Below are positions 33,608 through 46,199 of a stretch of 64,000 nucleotides of DNA, one piece after another. A program made the position numbers and the translations under genes. Below the pieces are notes generated by a model. It had not been told where the DNA came from. It searched no databases and saw only the letters and a list, made by a program, of their open reading frames with translations. This DNA comes from Diphasiastrum complanatum (taxonomy: Eukaryota; Streptophyta; Lycopodiopsida; Lycopodiales; Lycopodiaceae): positions 35,827,648 through 35,891,647 of the forward strand of contig CM055101.1 in the NCBI GenBank assembly GCA_029204225.1, written 5' to 3'. The stretch's first letter is position 1, and each line of letters begins with the position of its first letter.

Positions 33608-34866
33608 CGCAAAACTGCTTGAAACTTCTGTCGTAGGCTAAAAAATTGTGCCGAGGCCAACAGTGATGTCAGAAGTTGAAAATAATGACCTGCACTTTTT
33701 CCCTTTCCAGGCCACTCGCCGCTTTTCCACCAATTTGAAAGCCAAATCAGCGTCGCCTTCTGAAATGCACTCAGTTGTCAACTCCCAATAACGTGCCCAA
33801 TGGAATGGTGAAATCACTTCTGGCATACTCCGAACACTTTCTCCGCTGCAATCACTCTGTTTTGCTGTATCGTACTTGTAGGTACAATCTGGGTGCCCTT
33901 CGTTTGGAGGTTATAGCCTTTCGTTTGGGTCAAAACGGGCAAAGGACCCAAAAATAGGGACTTTTCTAGTTTTTGAACTGTTTGTTCACCTTGAAGAAAC
34001 TTCACTCTTCACTTGTGAAGGGACCCAACTCCAATTTCAGTATGAAATTTTTTAATGAAGTTGAAGGCCAAAATACACTTCAAATCTTCAGGGCCCTTTT
34101 CTACAACATCTAATGGATTATAGCAATCCAACGGCCCACATGAAGCTCATCTCTACCATTGATTATCTTGTATCTAGATCCAAAGATCTAGATTTCATTT
34201 GGGCATTAAACACTGAGTCGCCACCCTCCTTCACATCGCGCGATCTGTCTGCGGGCTCTTCACGGCCTCTTCTCCTCTTGCTTACCAGCTATGGCTTTAC
34301 AAAGGTTTTCACTTGCCCTGCAAAACACGATTCAACACCCTCTTTGATGCATGGCCGCCCACGGCCTTCTGTGATTTTGCTTAGCTGTGCAGGGCGCCCT
34401 CCTTCGAACTTTTACAGCTCCAAAAAGAGCTCAAAATGGAGAGAAATCTCTGATTTTGTGCTTCCAAACCCCAGACCAGGGTTTTTCACACAAATTTGTT
34501 CTTGGCTTCCAATTCACAGTGTTCTGACAGGCCTATCCTCTTCCTCTGAGGTCGCCCTACTGTTGAAAAGCTGATGCTTCAATCTGTTCATCAAACGGTA
34601 TTTGATTGAATGCACACTGACTGCAAACACCAAATAGCCTGCTTCGGAATTTCAAAATTTCGTTTTCTGAGGTTTCGATTCAGCCGACGACCCTTGTCTC
34701 TGAATCCTCACACAGTCTCAAGCTCACCAAGCTTCTGTGTGCTAAACTCTCTGCACCAGTGTTTCTCTTTCCGTTTTCAACCCGCCGTAAACCCCGAACT
34801 CTCAGAAGACAGTCCTCCCGAAGCTCTCTTCAACGACGATGCTGTACTGTGTACACTCCCTGTATG
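33608..34866 (-). other. Element C leader
   Basis: 1.26 kb between primer site and gag, more GC-rich than the surroundings. Plus-strand frames here (for example 34113-34574) are antisense and match nothing known. A long untranslated leader is unusual for a 4-kb copia element. Confidence 0.5.
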
Positions 34867-35151
34867 GATCTGATACCAACTTAGAGTTTACTTTGCACAG
34901 GAACACAGATTATGCTACACAGTAACACAGACAGGAAACACTCTCCACAGCAAGCTCACATAGCAACTGTATTTCTCAAAATGAAATTACACTGTACATA
35001 TAGTTGTTCACTCAGGCAACCCATGCATGACCCAGGTTGCCGTTGGCGGGACGCATGTCCCGTCGACTTGCTCGTGGCGAGGCCAACTGATCCTTATCCA
35101 CTGATAGGACCCACAGTACATTAACACAGTGATTCTACTTTAATTCTAACT
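34867..35151 (-). mobile_element. Element C primer site and 5' LTR
   Basis: The minus strand reads TGGTATCAGATC at 34878-34867, complementary to initiator tRNA-Met except for its last bases, directly after the LTR (35151-34879, 273 bp). The LTR differs from the 3' copy by scattered substitutions and a few indels, so the insertion is moderately old. Confidence 0.85.
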
Positions 35152-35156
35152 GTCTA

Positions 35157-37869
35157 GAGGCTTAATTTAATGACTTTGTTAGCTACTACAGAGATTTGGC
35201 ACTTTTCAGCTTCACATGTCTTTTACAAGAGTTTTGAGCTGAGAGGCTACATTATCTTCAAAATAAATTAGTGGGTCTTGGGTGTTGTGGGATTCATCAT
35301 TAAGTTTACTTGCAAGTTTGTCAATAGAAATGTTTTTTTGTTCAATGTAGAGTTATATTTTTTAATCAAAGTGTTAGAATCGAGCTCTTTATCTCCATCT
35401 TTGTCACAAATAGATCGAATGCAATAAAGACTTTCTCAATGAGAAGAAGAAGAGTTGCTTTTAAGTAGACTTTACATATATTCTAGTCCATTCTTCTACA
35501 TTTATAAGATCACAAAGACAAGTTACCCTATCTATAAATTTAGTTGCATTATAAGTGCCATTATTCTTTTTTAAGACTATGCATAGTGGTTTGAGTAAAG
35601 GATATGGGAATAGGTAGGAGATTCCCATTTTTTAAGTTTATGGGAACTTTGAACCACACCCGATCAATATGCATTTTTTGTGAGACAAACAAACTATTGT
35701 AAGATTTATTCAAAGACTTATGGAAAAAAAAGTTTAGTACTACTCCATCCAAAGAATAGTTGGGTGCATATAGGAGACGTAGAGGGGGGAAGAAAACTCA
35801 TTGTTGAGTTTAAGATAGACTCTCTTGTACAAACAAGACCAACTTTTTTAAACTCGTGGACGAAACTTCACATGGTTTTAATAACTTTTCAATGGAATAG
35901 TACAACAACTATATTCATTAAAAAAACCCACATTCCAAGGCCCATGGCCATTACATTCCAAACAAATAAGTTGTGCTAAAAAGGTGAGAAAGGTGAGGAA
36001 GGTAAGCGCCATAGCCAATAGTCAATCAATATTCGTGCCTAATTTTTCACTTTTATATTAAGCTTTTATTTTAGTTTGTTCACATAATGAACACCTTTGA
36101 TTTTTTAAGGTTTTATTAAAAAGTTTCAAACAAATAATTGGCATGGTGTACTAATTTTATTAGTCAAATGCATGTTTTTGTATTGATTTTTTTGGGGGAA
36201 TTTCAAGATTTTAAATTTGAAAAAGCATGTTTTTGAACAAAAATTACAAAACTATCAATTGGTTACTCTTTTTAAGGATTTTGACATATTTCAAAAGATT
36301 TCGCATTTATGCATGCTATGATCTATGTCCTTGCCAAAAAAACACCATAATTTTGATAGTCTGATCTCATTAAAATTTGGGAGCAACTATAACCTATAGG
36401 ATAACAAGACCTACAAAAATTTGGTCAAGTTTGGTTTGGTGTGCTCAAAGAACAATGTGTCCAAACTTCTATTTGAAGTTCTATATTCAAAATTTCTGGC
36501 CATGAACTAACAATTAGGTATCTTGGTATGTTGAATGTTTTTTTTTCTCAAAATATGACATTGATTACTAAGTGGTGGGGCACCCATGCATACCAATTTT
36601 TGTGGTAATGGTTGAGTATCAAGCATGCATGATATGTTGCAAGTTTTCGAAGATTTTCTTGCTTAGAATTTCTAGATGTAATAAGTAGTTTCCTTCTCTT
36701 GGTATATTAGGTATACAACCTTCAAATTTAGGATAGATCTTAATCAATCCTGTCGGAAAAATTTGAAGGTGTTTTAACAACGTCTTGATCTCTTCTTGTT
36801 GCTTCCATTTATCCTACAAGTTTTACTTTTTATTCAATTGAATTAGAAATGTTGTAGATAGAGTTGTATATAAAATAAAATCACTTTCCTTACTATTTTT
36901 GAGAAATAGACTTATTTTGAAGAATTGAGGATGCAAGCATGCAATGGTTTATGATGGGTAAACTTTAAAATGCATTTAGTTTATGTTAAATTGTAGCTAA
37001 TTTTCTATTTGCTTTAATTGCATGATGTAGTACTTAAGTTGCAATACTTGATTGCTATAAATCTTTTACCATATAATTTTAGATAAATCACATATAATAT
37101 TAGTTACTATGTTTAACAATAAATGGAATGCAAATATTAGTTTTTGCTAACTAGTCTATAACAACTTATGTTTGATTTTTTCTCAAGTTATTTAAGATAA
37201 TGAGTTTGATTCAAGTATAATAGTAACAATTCACTTCGAGTGCATATATTACTTTATGACATTGAAACTTCTCAAATGCATGTGTAGTTAGCTTAACATA
37301 TATTTGAGGATTTATCATTTCAATAAGACCTTGTATAATTATCTGAAGCAATTTCTTTTTATTGTTCTTCTTATATGTACCCTTTTTTGTTTATGGTAGT
37401 AATGGAGGATGTACTAGTGGACGAAACTTTTGCGAACTATTAGAAATTGGTTCAACAATTGCAATAGGCTGAATTTATATAGCTTAATAGTCAAACTCAA
37501 CAACATAACACAAATGCAACAATTGTATCAACAATTCCAAATGATTCCCATGTACAACCTTGCATACAACCAGAGTTTTTCCTTGGAGAGAAGAAAGTCA
37601 CCAATGTTAGCCAAATTTTTTGCATGGAAAATCAAGCTTTTTATAGGCAATAATTTTTGCAATTTTGTAAAAATCGGCATGTAACACCTGGGTACTTCTG
37701 ATGAAATAAAATTGCCTATAACTATGGGTCCCATCATTCTCAAAGTGTGGCTAGAGAAAATTTTGCGGCCTTAGAATTGGCCCATAAAAAATTTTATAGA
37801 CTTAGAATTGGCGTGAATGCATAAAATGTAATAGTCGACACTGCCGCGCTAAATTTTCTCTGTACTGAA
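35157..37869. other. AT-rich intergenic DNA, no gene seen
   Basis: Only short chance frames, for example 35680-35979 and 37430-37684. No terminal repeat, RNA gene or coding remnant recognised. Confidence 0.6.
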
Positions 37870-38090
37870 TTATTTTCATATATACACAAATGCATAAAGA
37901 TGTCGAGCTTATGTCGTCTGAGGTGGATCTTGGTGATGATCATTGCTGTCACTATTCTAGGTGAGCGACAATCGTGCTATCATGGTTTAATACGGTGGTG
38001 ATCGTGGCTGCTATCATTGTCAAAATAGTCGCACAATGTAGTAACTAGCTAGTATAGGTGACTAGCTTTATTTAGAGTGGTACCACGTCA
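37870..38090 (+). repeat. Dispersed repeat, inverted copy of 24290-24530
   Basis: See the counterpart at 24290-24530. Shared blocks include gatcttggtgatgatcat and gtcgcacaatgtagtaact-like sequence. It lies next to a family D LTR fragment and may belong to a related LTR. Confidence 0.5.
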
Positions 38091-38199
38091 GCAAGACATT
38101 GGCGATTTGAGTCGAAGTCACATAGGCTGGAGTTGAGAGTGACAGGGATTCGAATGTCTAATTCAATAGTTGGTTGAATCAAACATTCGAGCATCTGTC

Positions 38200-38460
38200 A
38201 GTAGTCGACACCTGACACTACTTCTTCAATAGTTTGACTGTCACATAGATACTTGTCTTTGATTCTCATGTATTTCTAGCAATTGTGCGACAATGTGAGT
38301 AAATATGCAGATGTGAATGAATCTAGATTAACTATGGGATTTAGGGAGAGAAGAATAAATCCAATACATACCTTTAATCTGGATCCATGAATGCCTTGAT
38401 CTTCAGACTAAGTGATGCACAAAATCTATTGTGTGCATCAATGTTCAATGCCTTAGTGAA
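38200..38460 (-). mobile_element. Family D LTR fragment and pol end
   Basis: On the minus strand the LTR starts TATTGGATTTATTC at 38366 (TGTTGG in other copies), preceded by the conserved 3' end of the internal region (38370-38460; agtctgaagatcaaggcattca). The other LTR end is not clear. Confidence 0.55.
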
Positions 38461-39290
38461 TACATTTGTTGTGTTCGATAGTATGAATTGGCTTAGGGAG
38501 TTGACTGCAAAAGAGATATCAGATCTAGAGCAAACCATTGCAAACATGAGAGATCCTAATTGACTGATAGAGATAGTCTTTCATTTCTTTCTTTGTTTGA
38601 GGACATTGGTCCTTCAACAATTGTAGGCTTGGGTCCATTGGTGAGTGAGCTATTTCTCAATTCATCAAGTTGTATCTGATGAGTGTATTGTGAATATACT
38701 TTTGTTGAATGATATAGATCAACCTTCTCTCTCTGTCTCTGTGGATTTGAATTCCTAAACAATAGTGAGCTTTGCCTAGATTTGTCATGTCGAATTCTAA
38801 GAACAGCATTGGCTTACAGCATCTGCTTAGCATCTTTTATCAGATTGACATTATCGTTGAAAAGGTGACAATGATAAAAGAATGTTGCACTAACTTAAAG
38901 TAGACATTCGAATTGGCAGTTCTGGGTTTGTAACCGTGTTGGATGAGGAATGTGTTGTTTCTCTAAATCCAAGTTCTAGCTTATTGCTCTAAGCCATAAA
39001 GTGCCTTATGGAATTTACATACATGATTTTCCTTACCGTTGAGAATGTATCCCTCGAGCTACATCATGTAGATGTCTTCCTCTATTACTCCATTCAGATA
39101 AGTTGTCTGTACATCGATCTGATGTATCTCAAGGTTGGCTGAGGTAGCATACAATAGGAGTATTCCAATCGAGAAATGCTTGATTACAGGACTAAAAGTC
39201 TCATGGTAGTCGATGTTCGAGATTTGAGAAAATTCTCCACTACTAGTCAAGCTTTTCATTTGAGTTCATCTCAAATACTAAACTCCAGTA
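38461..39290 (-). pseudogene. Copia family D reverse transcriptase remnant
   Basis: The minus strand shows FSQISNIDYHETFSPVIK and VQTTYLNGVIEEDIYM (39240-39060), then a decayed palm and IQIHRD-like segment (38760-38700) with many stops. RNase H is almost entirely deleted (near 38480). Integrase is absent because the sequence ends at a (TC)n tract. Confidence 0.72.
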
Positions 39291-39297
39291 CATTATG

Positions 39298-40205
<908 letters not shown>

Positions 40206-41117
40206 CAGACATTTGTGGCCCGATGAATAATCCTTCTCTGGAGCAAAGTATTTTCTAACTTTTATTGATGAATTCTCCAGAAGGACTATGGTGTATTTTA
40301 TCAAGAAGAAATTTGAAGCTTTCAATTGCTTCACTAGAAGGACGATCAAGGCATTAAGGTCAGACAATAGTGGAGAATACATCTCTACTGAATTTAAGGA
40401 GTACTGCCAGAGGCAAGGCATTGAGCAGTAATTCATCACTCCTTATAGTCCTTAGTCGAATGGCTTAGCTGAGAGGAAGAACCGTACTCTAGTTGAATCA
40501 GCCAAATGTATGCTAGCGCATGCATCGCTGCCCAAGAGTTTCTGGGCAAAAGCTGTCTCCACTACAACTTACGTCCAGAACAAATGTTCGACCAAGGCCC
40601 TCTCACGAAAAACACCCCATGAGGTGTGGATAGGCTCTAAGCCTTTTGTGAAAAACTTGAGAGTGTTCGGATGCATTGCCTACGCGCAGATCCTAAAAGA
40701 CACAAGGAAAAAATTCAACTTCCAAGGTCTCAAGACCATCCTGATTGGATATACTTCATCTGATAACACATACAAGCTGTATGATCCTGATACCCAACAA
40801 GTCTTGTACAGCTGGGATACAGTCCTTATCAAGGATTAGTTCGTCGACATCAAAGGCAAAGATATTGTTCCAGGAGAACCTTCATCACCTGCCATTGACA
40901 CAACTATCCGAGCTTCGGGCTCAAGCGTGTCCATTGTCGACCCATTATTCGACAGCGAATCAGACGAAGATGTTGTTGCTACCCAACAACAAGTCTCAGG
41001 AATGGTTCATCAGTCTATTTCTCCTAAAAGATCAAGCCGAGTGCGCACACATCCCACAAGGTATACTCCTGAGTCTGCATGTCTCTTGGTATAGGAACCG
41101 ACAACAGTCGAAGCACT
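40206..41117 (+). pseudogene. Copia family D integrase, left part of the element split by the CACTA
   Basis: Reads FLTFIDEFSRRTMVYFIKKK, ALRSDNSGEY, NGLAERKNRTLVESAK, then FGCIAYAQI, ILIGYTSSDN and YDPDTQQV. Two stops replace Gln codons by C-to-T changes (near 40429 and 40453), and one stop lies near 40839. After the linker (PKRSSRVRTHPTRYTPES) the sequence ends at ...CACTCAG. It continues after the CACTA at 59989 with CCAACCAGACTC, exactly as in the uninterrupted D copy at 17090-17120. Confidence 0.88.
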
Positions 41118-41120
41118 CAG
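41118..41120 (+). other. Left target-site duplication CAG of the CACTA
   Basis: CAG before the element and CAG after it (59986-59988). The uninterrupted family D copy near 17100 has a single TAG here. A 3-bp TSD is typical of CACTA elements. Confidence 0.85.
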
Positions 41121-41189
41121 CACAAGAACACATGTAGCAAACATCCATGCACAATACAAAGGAGGACACGCGGGCAAAAATTTTTTTGC

Positions 41190-41640
41190 GTGGATATAGT
41201 CGTGGATATATGCGTGGATATGGGCGCGTGGATAATCCATGTGTGGATGTACCACGCAAATGTCATTTCCAGCAGCAGATCGGCCGGATGTCGTGAAATT
41301 TAAAATGCGTGGATTATCCACTCCAAGTCCGACTACCGGCAGCCGGACAAACCTCCGACACCCGGAGCCAGAAATAGGAATTCTAATTTCGCTTGAATAA
41401 TCCACGCGTGGATTATCCATGCCATAGTAAAATTTAAATAAAAAAGGCTCGGCTTGTGCGTGGATACTACGTGGATACCGCGTGGATAATTATCCACGCG
41501 TGGATTATCCATGCAAAATCCAGAGAGTTCAGGCCGTGGATACCGCGTGGATAGTTTTTTTTTTATATCCACGCGGTATCCACACGGATAGGTTTTTGGA
41601 TTTTGTGTGGATTATCCACGCGTGGGTAATCCACGCAAAT
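41190..41640 (+). repeat. CACTA left subterminal repeats
   Basis: Many copies of GCGTGGATA and its inverted form, often joined into palindromes such as CGTGGATTATCCACGCG (for example 41220-41245, 41305-41325, 41400-41425, 41480-41520, 41600-41640). In CACTA elements, arrays of this kind bind the TNPA-type protein that brings the ends together. Here the motif is inferred to do so. Confidence 0.85.
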
Positions 41641-41997
41641 TTTTTTGACCAAAAAAAAAACATTTGTCGCAAACCGAAATGTGGTTCGCTCCTAAACTAG
41701 AGGTGACTTTCTTTTTTTGTGTTGTGAGAGAGAGAGAAAAAGAGAGTATAGATGGGAGTGAGAATGAGATGAGGATGAATGTGAGTGAGAAGATTGATAG
41801 TGTTTAGGATTTTTAGTTCATTGATGGATGTTAATAGTATGTGTTTTGTGATCATAAGTTTTAAGATTTTTTTTGTTTGTGATGTAGGTTTGGATATGAA
41901 AAATGAAAAATGACTTTCATTGCAAAGGATATAAAGATCAAGTGCATGCAAAGGAAAAGCAAAGATTGCAAAACAATGGAGATACAATAGTAAAGGT

Positions 41998-42475
41998 GTA
42001 AAGACCACTAGGGACAATCCCCTAAGATGAGGATAGGAAAACACAAGAGAAATTGTGGAGCAAAACAACCCAACCAAACCTAGATCCCTCCTAGATCTAG
42101 CCCCCAAGCCATGCCAATGTGACAGCAAGAGGAGAAGAGCTCATCAGGTAACCTAGACCAAGTCATCGACGAGATAGTCTCTACCTCAATATATAGAGAT
42201 GCATGAGCACATGCAATCTCCATGCAGGTCAACAATAAATAGATTACAACTCTACATGTATATCTCCTGCCTATATCAGTCACATGTACATGCACAACTC
42301 CATATGTCTCAATTAGAGTGTCTGGGTCCTCTCAAACTTACTAGTCGCCAACAGGCCTCGACGTGGAATAAAATCTAAGCGTGACCAATAAACTCGAACA
42401 CTGGAGGGCCGATCTACCATATTAGGACTATTCCAGGTCCTTTACCGAATATGGCCGTAACATTCTTCCTCTCCT
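41998..42475 (-). mobile_element. Element E 3' LTR and polypurine tract
   Basis: The LTR spans TGTTACGG (minus start, 42462) to CTTTACA (41998). The purine tract AGGAGAGGAAGAA lies at 42475-42463 on the minus strand. A TATA-like CTATATATTG is at 42198-42189. Confidence 0.8.
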
Positions 42476-44117
42476 AAACAGGTTCCGTCCTCAGAACGGA
42501 AAAAAGAAAACATGAAACTATTCCTTAAGCTTTAAATCTTACCCATGAACCATTATTCTTAGTCTGATCTTTCCATCTGAATAAGTACTCAGAGATGCAA
42601 CAATTCTTTAATTGCTTGCCTCTACTCATGAATACTAATTCAAATTCCAAAAGATATACTAAGCTATAAATCTTCCAAATGGGTTGATCTTATCTAAAAT
42701 AAATACTCATCACCTTCATGTAATCCCAATTACATGAAATACTGGGTGATTTTACTTTATTCCAGAAATCAAATCCAAAAGCTATAGAAATTCCATTTCA
42801 ATTTCTTGTAGTAAATAAGGCTTTTTGGTACAAATATTCTTAGAATATCCAAATATTCTAAAATATCACAATTCAGTCATCTAAAATCTCTAGGAGATCC
42901 ATCAAGTCTCAGACAATTATAACTCAAACCAGAGTACTACAGTTACTCTAATGAGTTAACAGTCCCATTTCTAGCATCATATTCAAGAAATCAGCATCTA
43001 TCCGTATCTTAATAGATTAATCTGTCTCCTATAAAACTGTAGATATAGATTGAACTTTGTACACAAGCACTTATAGACTAAAATCTATAAAATAAGCAAA
43101 CCCCTCATAAGTATGCAAATACTTAATGAAAATGCCTGTGAGATTCATATAATCTCAAGTATGTATTGGAGTAAAGGAATTTAGAGTTCGAATAACAGAT
43201 CTAAATTCTTGACTCACCCAATTGATCAAGAATACTCATTATCTTAAGAATCCTCACATTTCCCTATAATCTTCAAATGATCTTTAAGTATCAGTTTATG
43301 ATTCGTCAATCATAAATATTTAGAATCTTATGATTCATCAATCATAATTCTCAAGATTCTAAAACCATACTTAATCACTGAAAGATAATGGAGTATATGT
43401 ACGACATATAACTCAAGAAATATAAGAATCATTCTGAAATTTTTTTCACAAGAAAAATCACTAGATTCCAATAATATTCTTTCGAACTGATTCTTAATCA
43501 AGTTATGAGTTCCAAATTCTACAATCAACAAAAAATTAAAGACCTTTATAACATTCGTCTTTAACCATATAAACTTTATACTATCTCTTAGAACATCAAC
43601 TAGAGATTACAAAGTTTTGCTGAATTCCCAAAATTCAGTTTACCATTCTTGGCACCATTAGGATCTGGTATCTAATTGAGCTCACTGAGATACTATCACT
43701 AATGAATCAAGTCTATTACTCAACTGAGAAATACTCATCCAAGAAAACAGTATCCTATGCACACAATTTTCTTAATGAATCTGAATGACTCATAAATTAT
43801 GTGTCTTACAAGCAATACACACAAAACAAACAGTTTCCGGTGAATTCTCTTCACACTGTCCGTTTTACCAATTAGCTTCCACGGGAGTAAATCAACTACT
43901 CAAGTTAATTGCTCATGATTTAGAAATCTTAAATGTTTAGGTGTAGATCTTATTTATACTAGTATAACGCCACATTTAGATCCATATCCAAATCACTTTT
44001 AAGTTAACCAATAGATCTATCAGAACAAATCTGTTAACTCTGCAAGTAATTGTCAAACACAATACTTGATTATATGTCTATGTTCAACAACTAGGTTAAG
44101 TGCACCAGATAACCTTA
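42476..44117 (-). other. Element E internal region, 3' part; no gene
   Basis: AT-rich and stop-rich in all frames, with many short repeated words such as aatcata and atctcaag. No coding motif. Confidence 0.65.
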
Positions 44118-44871
44118 GTAACTGTAGCGCAGGCATCCCAAAGGGAGCCGGGAACCACGACTTAGCTTCCCAGCCTTCAACTCTTGCCATCCGAACCCAC
44201 TTGACATACAAGCAGCCAACTCGCCAACAACGATCAGACTTAACCAACTTGAAGTTCCAAAAACCAACATTGAGATCCAACCTGGCGCCATGCCAGATCG
44301 GGGGTCCCGACGTGGGTGACTTCCCTCCAAGCAAGCCGCCCGACATACATCAAACTTAACCAACTCGAAGCTTCGTTACAAACGAGTAACATCCATTCCA
44401 AGCAAGCGGTCTGACTTACATCAGACTTAACCAACTGAAAGCTTCGTCACGAGCGCTGGAAGCCAACCCGGCGCCACGCCAGACTGGACAGCCATAAACA
44501 GGTAACATCCACCCAAGCAAGCCATCCAACTCAGCCGACAGGTTAGAGCCCGTTCCCCAAGAGCTTAACCCATTCACGTTCATGCAAGGAACACTCAGAA
44601 CCACAAGCCGCGACAGATATGGAAACAACCAGTTCCTGGACCAAATGGTCCTGACAGCATACCACTGGCGCCACGGACCGAATGGTCCCGACGGCATACC
44701 GCTGGCGTCCCGGGATACGACCCTCAGCTATGTGCCAAGTTAAAATTTTGAAAGCGGCCTTACAACTGGCGCTTTTACCGAACACTGAAACCCAGAAGGT
44801 AATCAGAGTCAGTTTGAGGAAAATCCCACTTTATTGATACATCTGAGAAGGTTACATTTCAAGTGTGTGAC

Positions 44872-46114
44872 TGTTGTAAAGCTACCTTTACAAGCTTTAC
44901 TTCCGGCGCCATCGGCGCCAGCTATGTCCCCGGCGCCAGCAGCACCCCTGCTGCTCCCGGCGCCAACGGCGCCGGCGCCGCTCCCGGCGCCACTGTGACC
45001 AGAATCCAGCCGGCGCCAAGTTCCTATGGCTGAAAATCTTTGATCGGTTCTAGCGAAGTCCAGAGAGCTCAGATCGATGTGCAATCACCTCACACGATCT
45101 AGGCATGATTAAAGGAAGCCTGGGGATCAATAAAATCTAGAGAGAGAAAATGACTTTCTAGAAAGAGAAAATCCTAGAGAGAGAAAAACGTGCTTTACCA
45201 GCTTGGGTAGAGTGCTTGGTATGAGGGGGGGTGCCGAATCACACCAATACTATAGGGGAGTGCGGGTTGCGACTCAGGGCGAGCTCCAACCAAGTCTCAG
45301 CCTCCCTTGCTGGAATGTTGTCATGGCTCTCGCCTTGGCATGCTAGCGCCCCGGAGACTAGGGTCGGTCACACACTTGAAATGTAACCTTCTCAGATTTA
45401 TCAATAAAGTGGGATTTTCCTCAAACTGACTCTGATTACCTTCTGGGTTTCAGTGTTCGGTAAAAGCGCCAGTTGTAAGGCCGCTTTCAAAATTTTAACT
45501 TGGCACATAGCTGAGGGTCGTATCCCGGGACGCCAGCGGTATGCCGTCGGGACCATTCGGTCCGTGGCGCCAGCGGTATGCTGTCGGGACCATTTGGTCC
45601 AAGAACTGGTTGTTTCCATATCTGTCGCGGCTTGTGGTTCTGAGTGTGCCTTGCATGAACGTGAATGGGTTAAGCTCTTGGGGAACGGGCTCTAACCTGT
45701 CGGCTGAGTTGGATGGCTTGCTTGGGTGGATGTTACCTGTTTATGGCTGTCCAGTCTGGCGTGGCGCCAGGTTGGCTTCCAGCGCTCGTGACGAAGCTTT
45801 CAGTTGGTTAAGTCTGATGTAAGTCAGACCGCTTGCTTGGAATGGATGTTACTCGTTTGTAACGAAGCTTCGAGTCGGTTAAGTTTGATGTATGTCGGGC
45901 GGCTTGCTTGGAGGGAAGTCACCCACGTCGGGACCCCCGATCTGGCATGGCGCCAGGTTGGATCTCAATGTTGGTTTTCGGAACTTCAAGTTGTTAAGTC
46001 TGATCGTTGTTGGCGAGTTGGCTGCTTGTATGTCAAGTGGGTTTGGATGGCAAGAGTTGAAGGCTGGGAAGCTAAGTCGTGGTTCCCGGCTCCCTTTGGG
46101 ATGCCTGCGCTACA
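44872..46114 (+). mobile_element. Family A left LTR
   Basis: TGTTGTAAAG to GCGCTACA. The first 140 bases hold eight GGCGCC palindromes in a GC-rich block, unlike the AT-rich surroundings. An AATAAA lies at 45403-45408, just 32 bases after the GTCAC (45367-45371) that served as target site in two other copies. Purine-rich gagagagaaaa segments lie at 45135-45190. Confidence 0.9.
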
Positions 46115-46116
46115 TG

Positions 46117-46129
46117 TGGTATCAGAGCC
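46117..46129 (+). other. Family A primer binding site
   Basis: TGGTATCAGAGCC, complementary to the 3' end of initiator tRNA-Met, two bases after the left LTR. Confidence 0.88.
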
Positions 46130-46199
46130 GACTGGCCGGTCAGCTATGCGAATCTCACGGAAATGGCCACGATTTGGGGTTCATCAAGACAACTGTTGT

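Larger units (their letters stand above)
31106..35156 (-). mobile_element. Copia element C, 4.04 kb, minus, with TSD GTCTA
   Basis: The element occupies 31111-35151 and is flanked by GTCTA on both sides (31106-31110 and 35152-35156). LTRs are 274 and 273 bp. On the minus strand the order is LTR, primer site, about 1.25-kb leader, gag, integrase, RT start fused to RNase H end, polypurine tract, LTR. Protease with the zinc knuckle and most of RT have been deleted. The matching TSD shows the LTR pair came in together, so it either moved as a deletion derivative helped in trans or was deleted after insertion. Confidence 0.9.

Noticed and set aside
34113-34574. 153-codon plus-strand frame
   Set aside because: Antisense to the element C leader, with no recognisable domain.
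44809-45084. Gly/Ala-rich frame in the start of the A LTR
   Set aside because: Its composition comes from the GGCGCC repeats. Copies at 48821-49051 and 50369-50599 differ at the ends.
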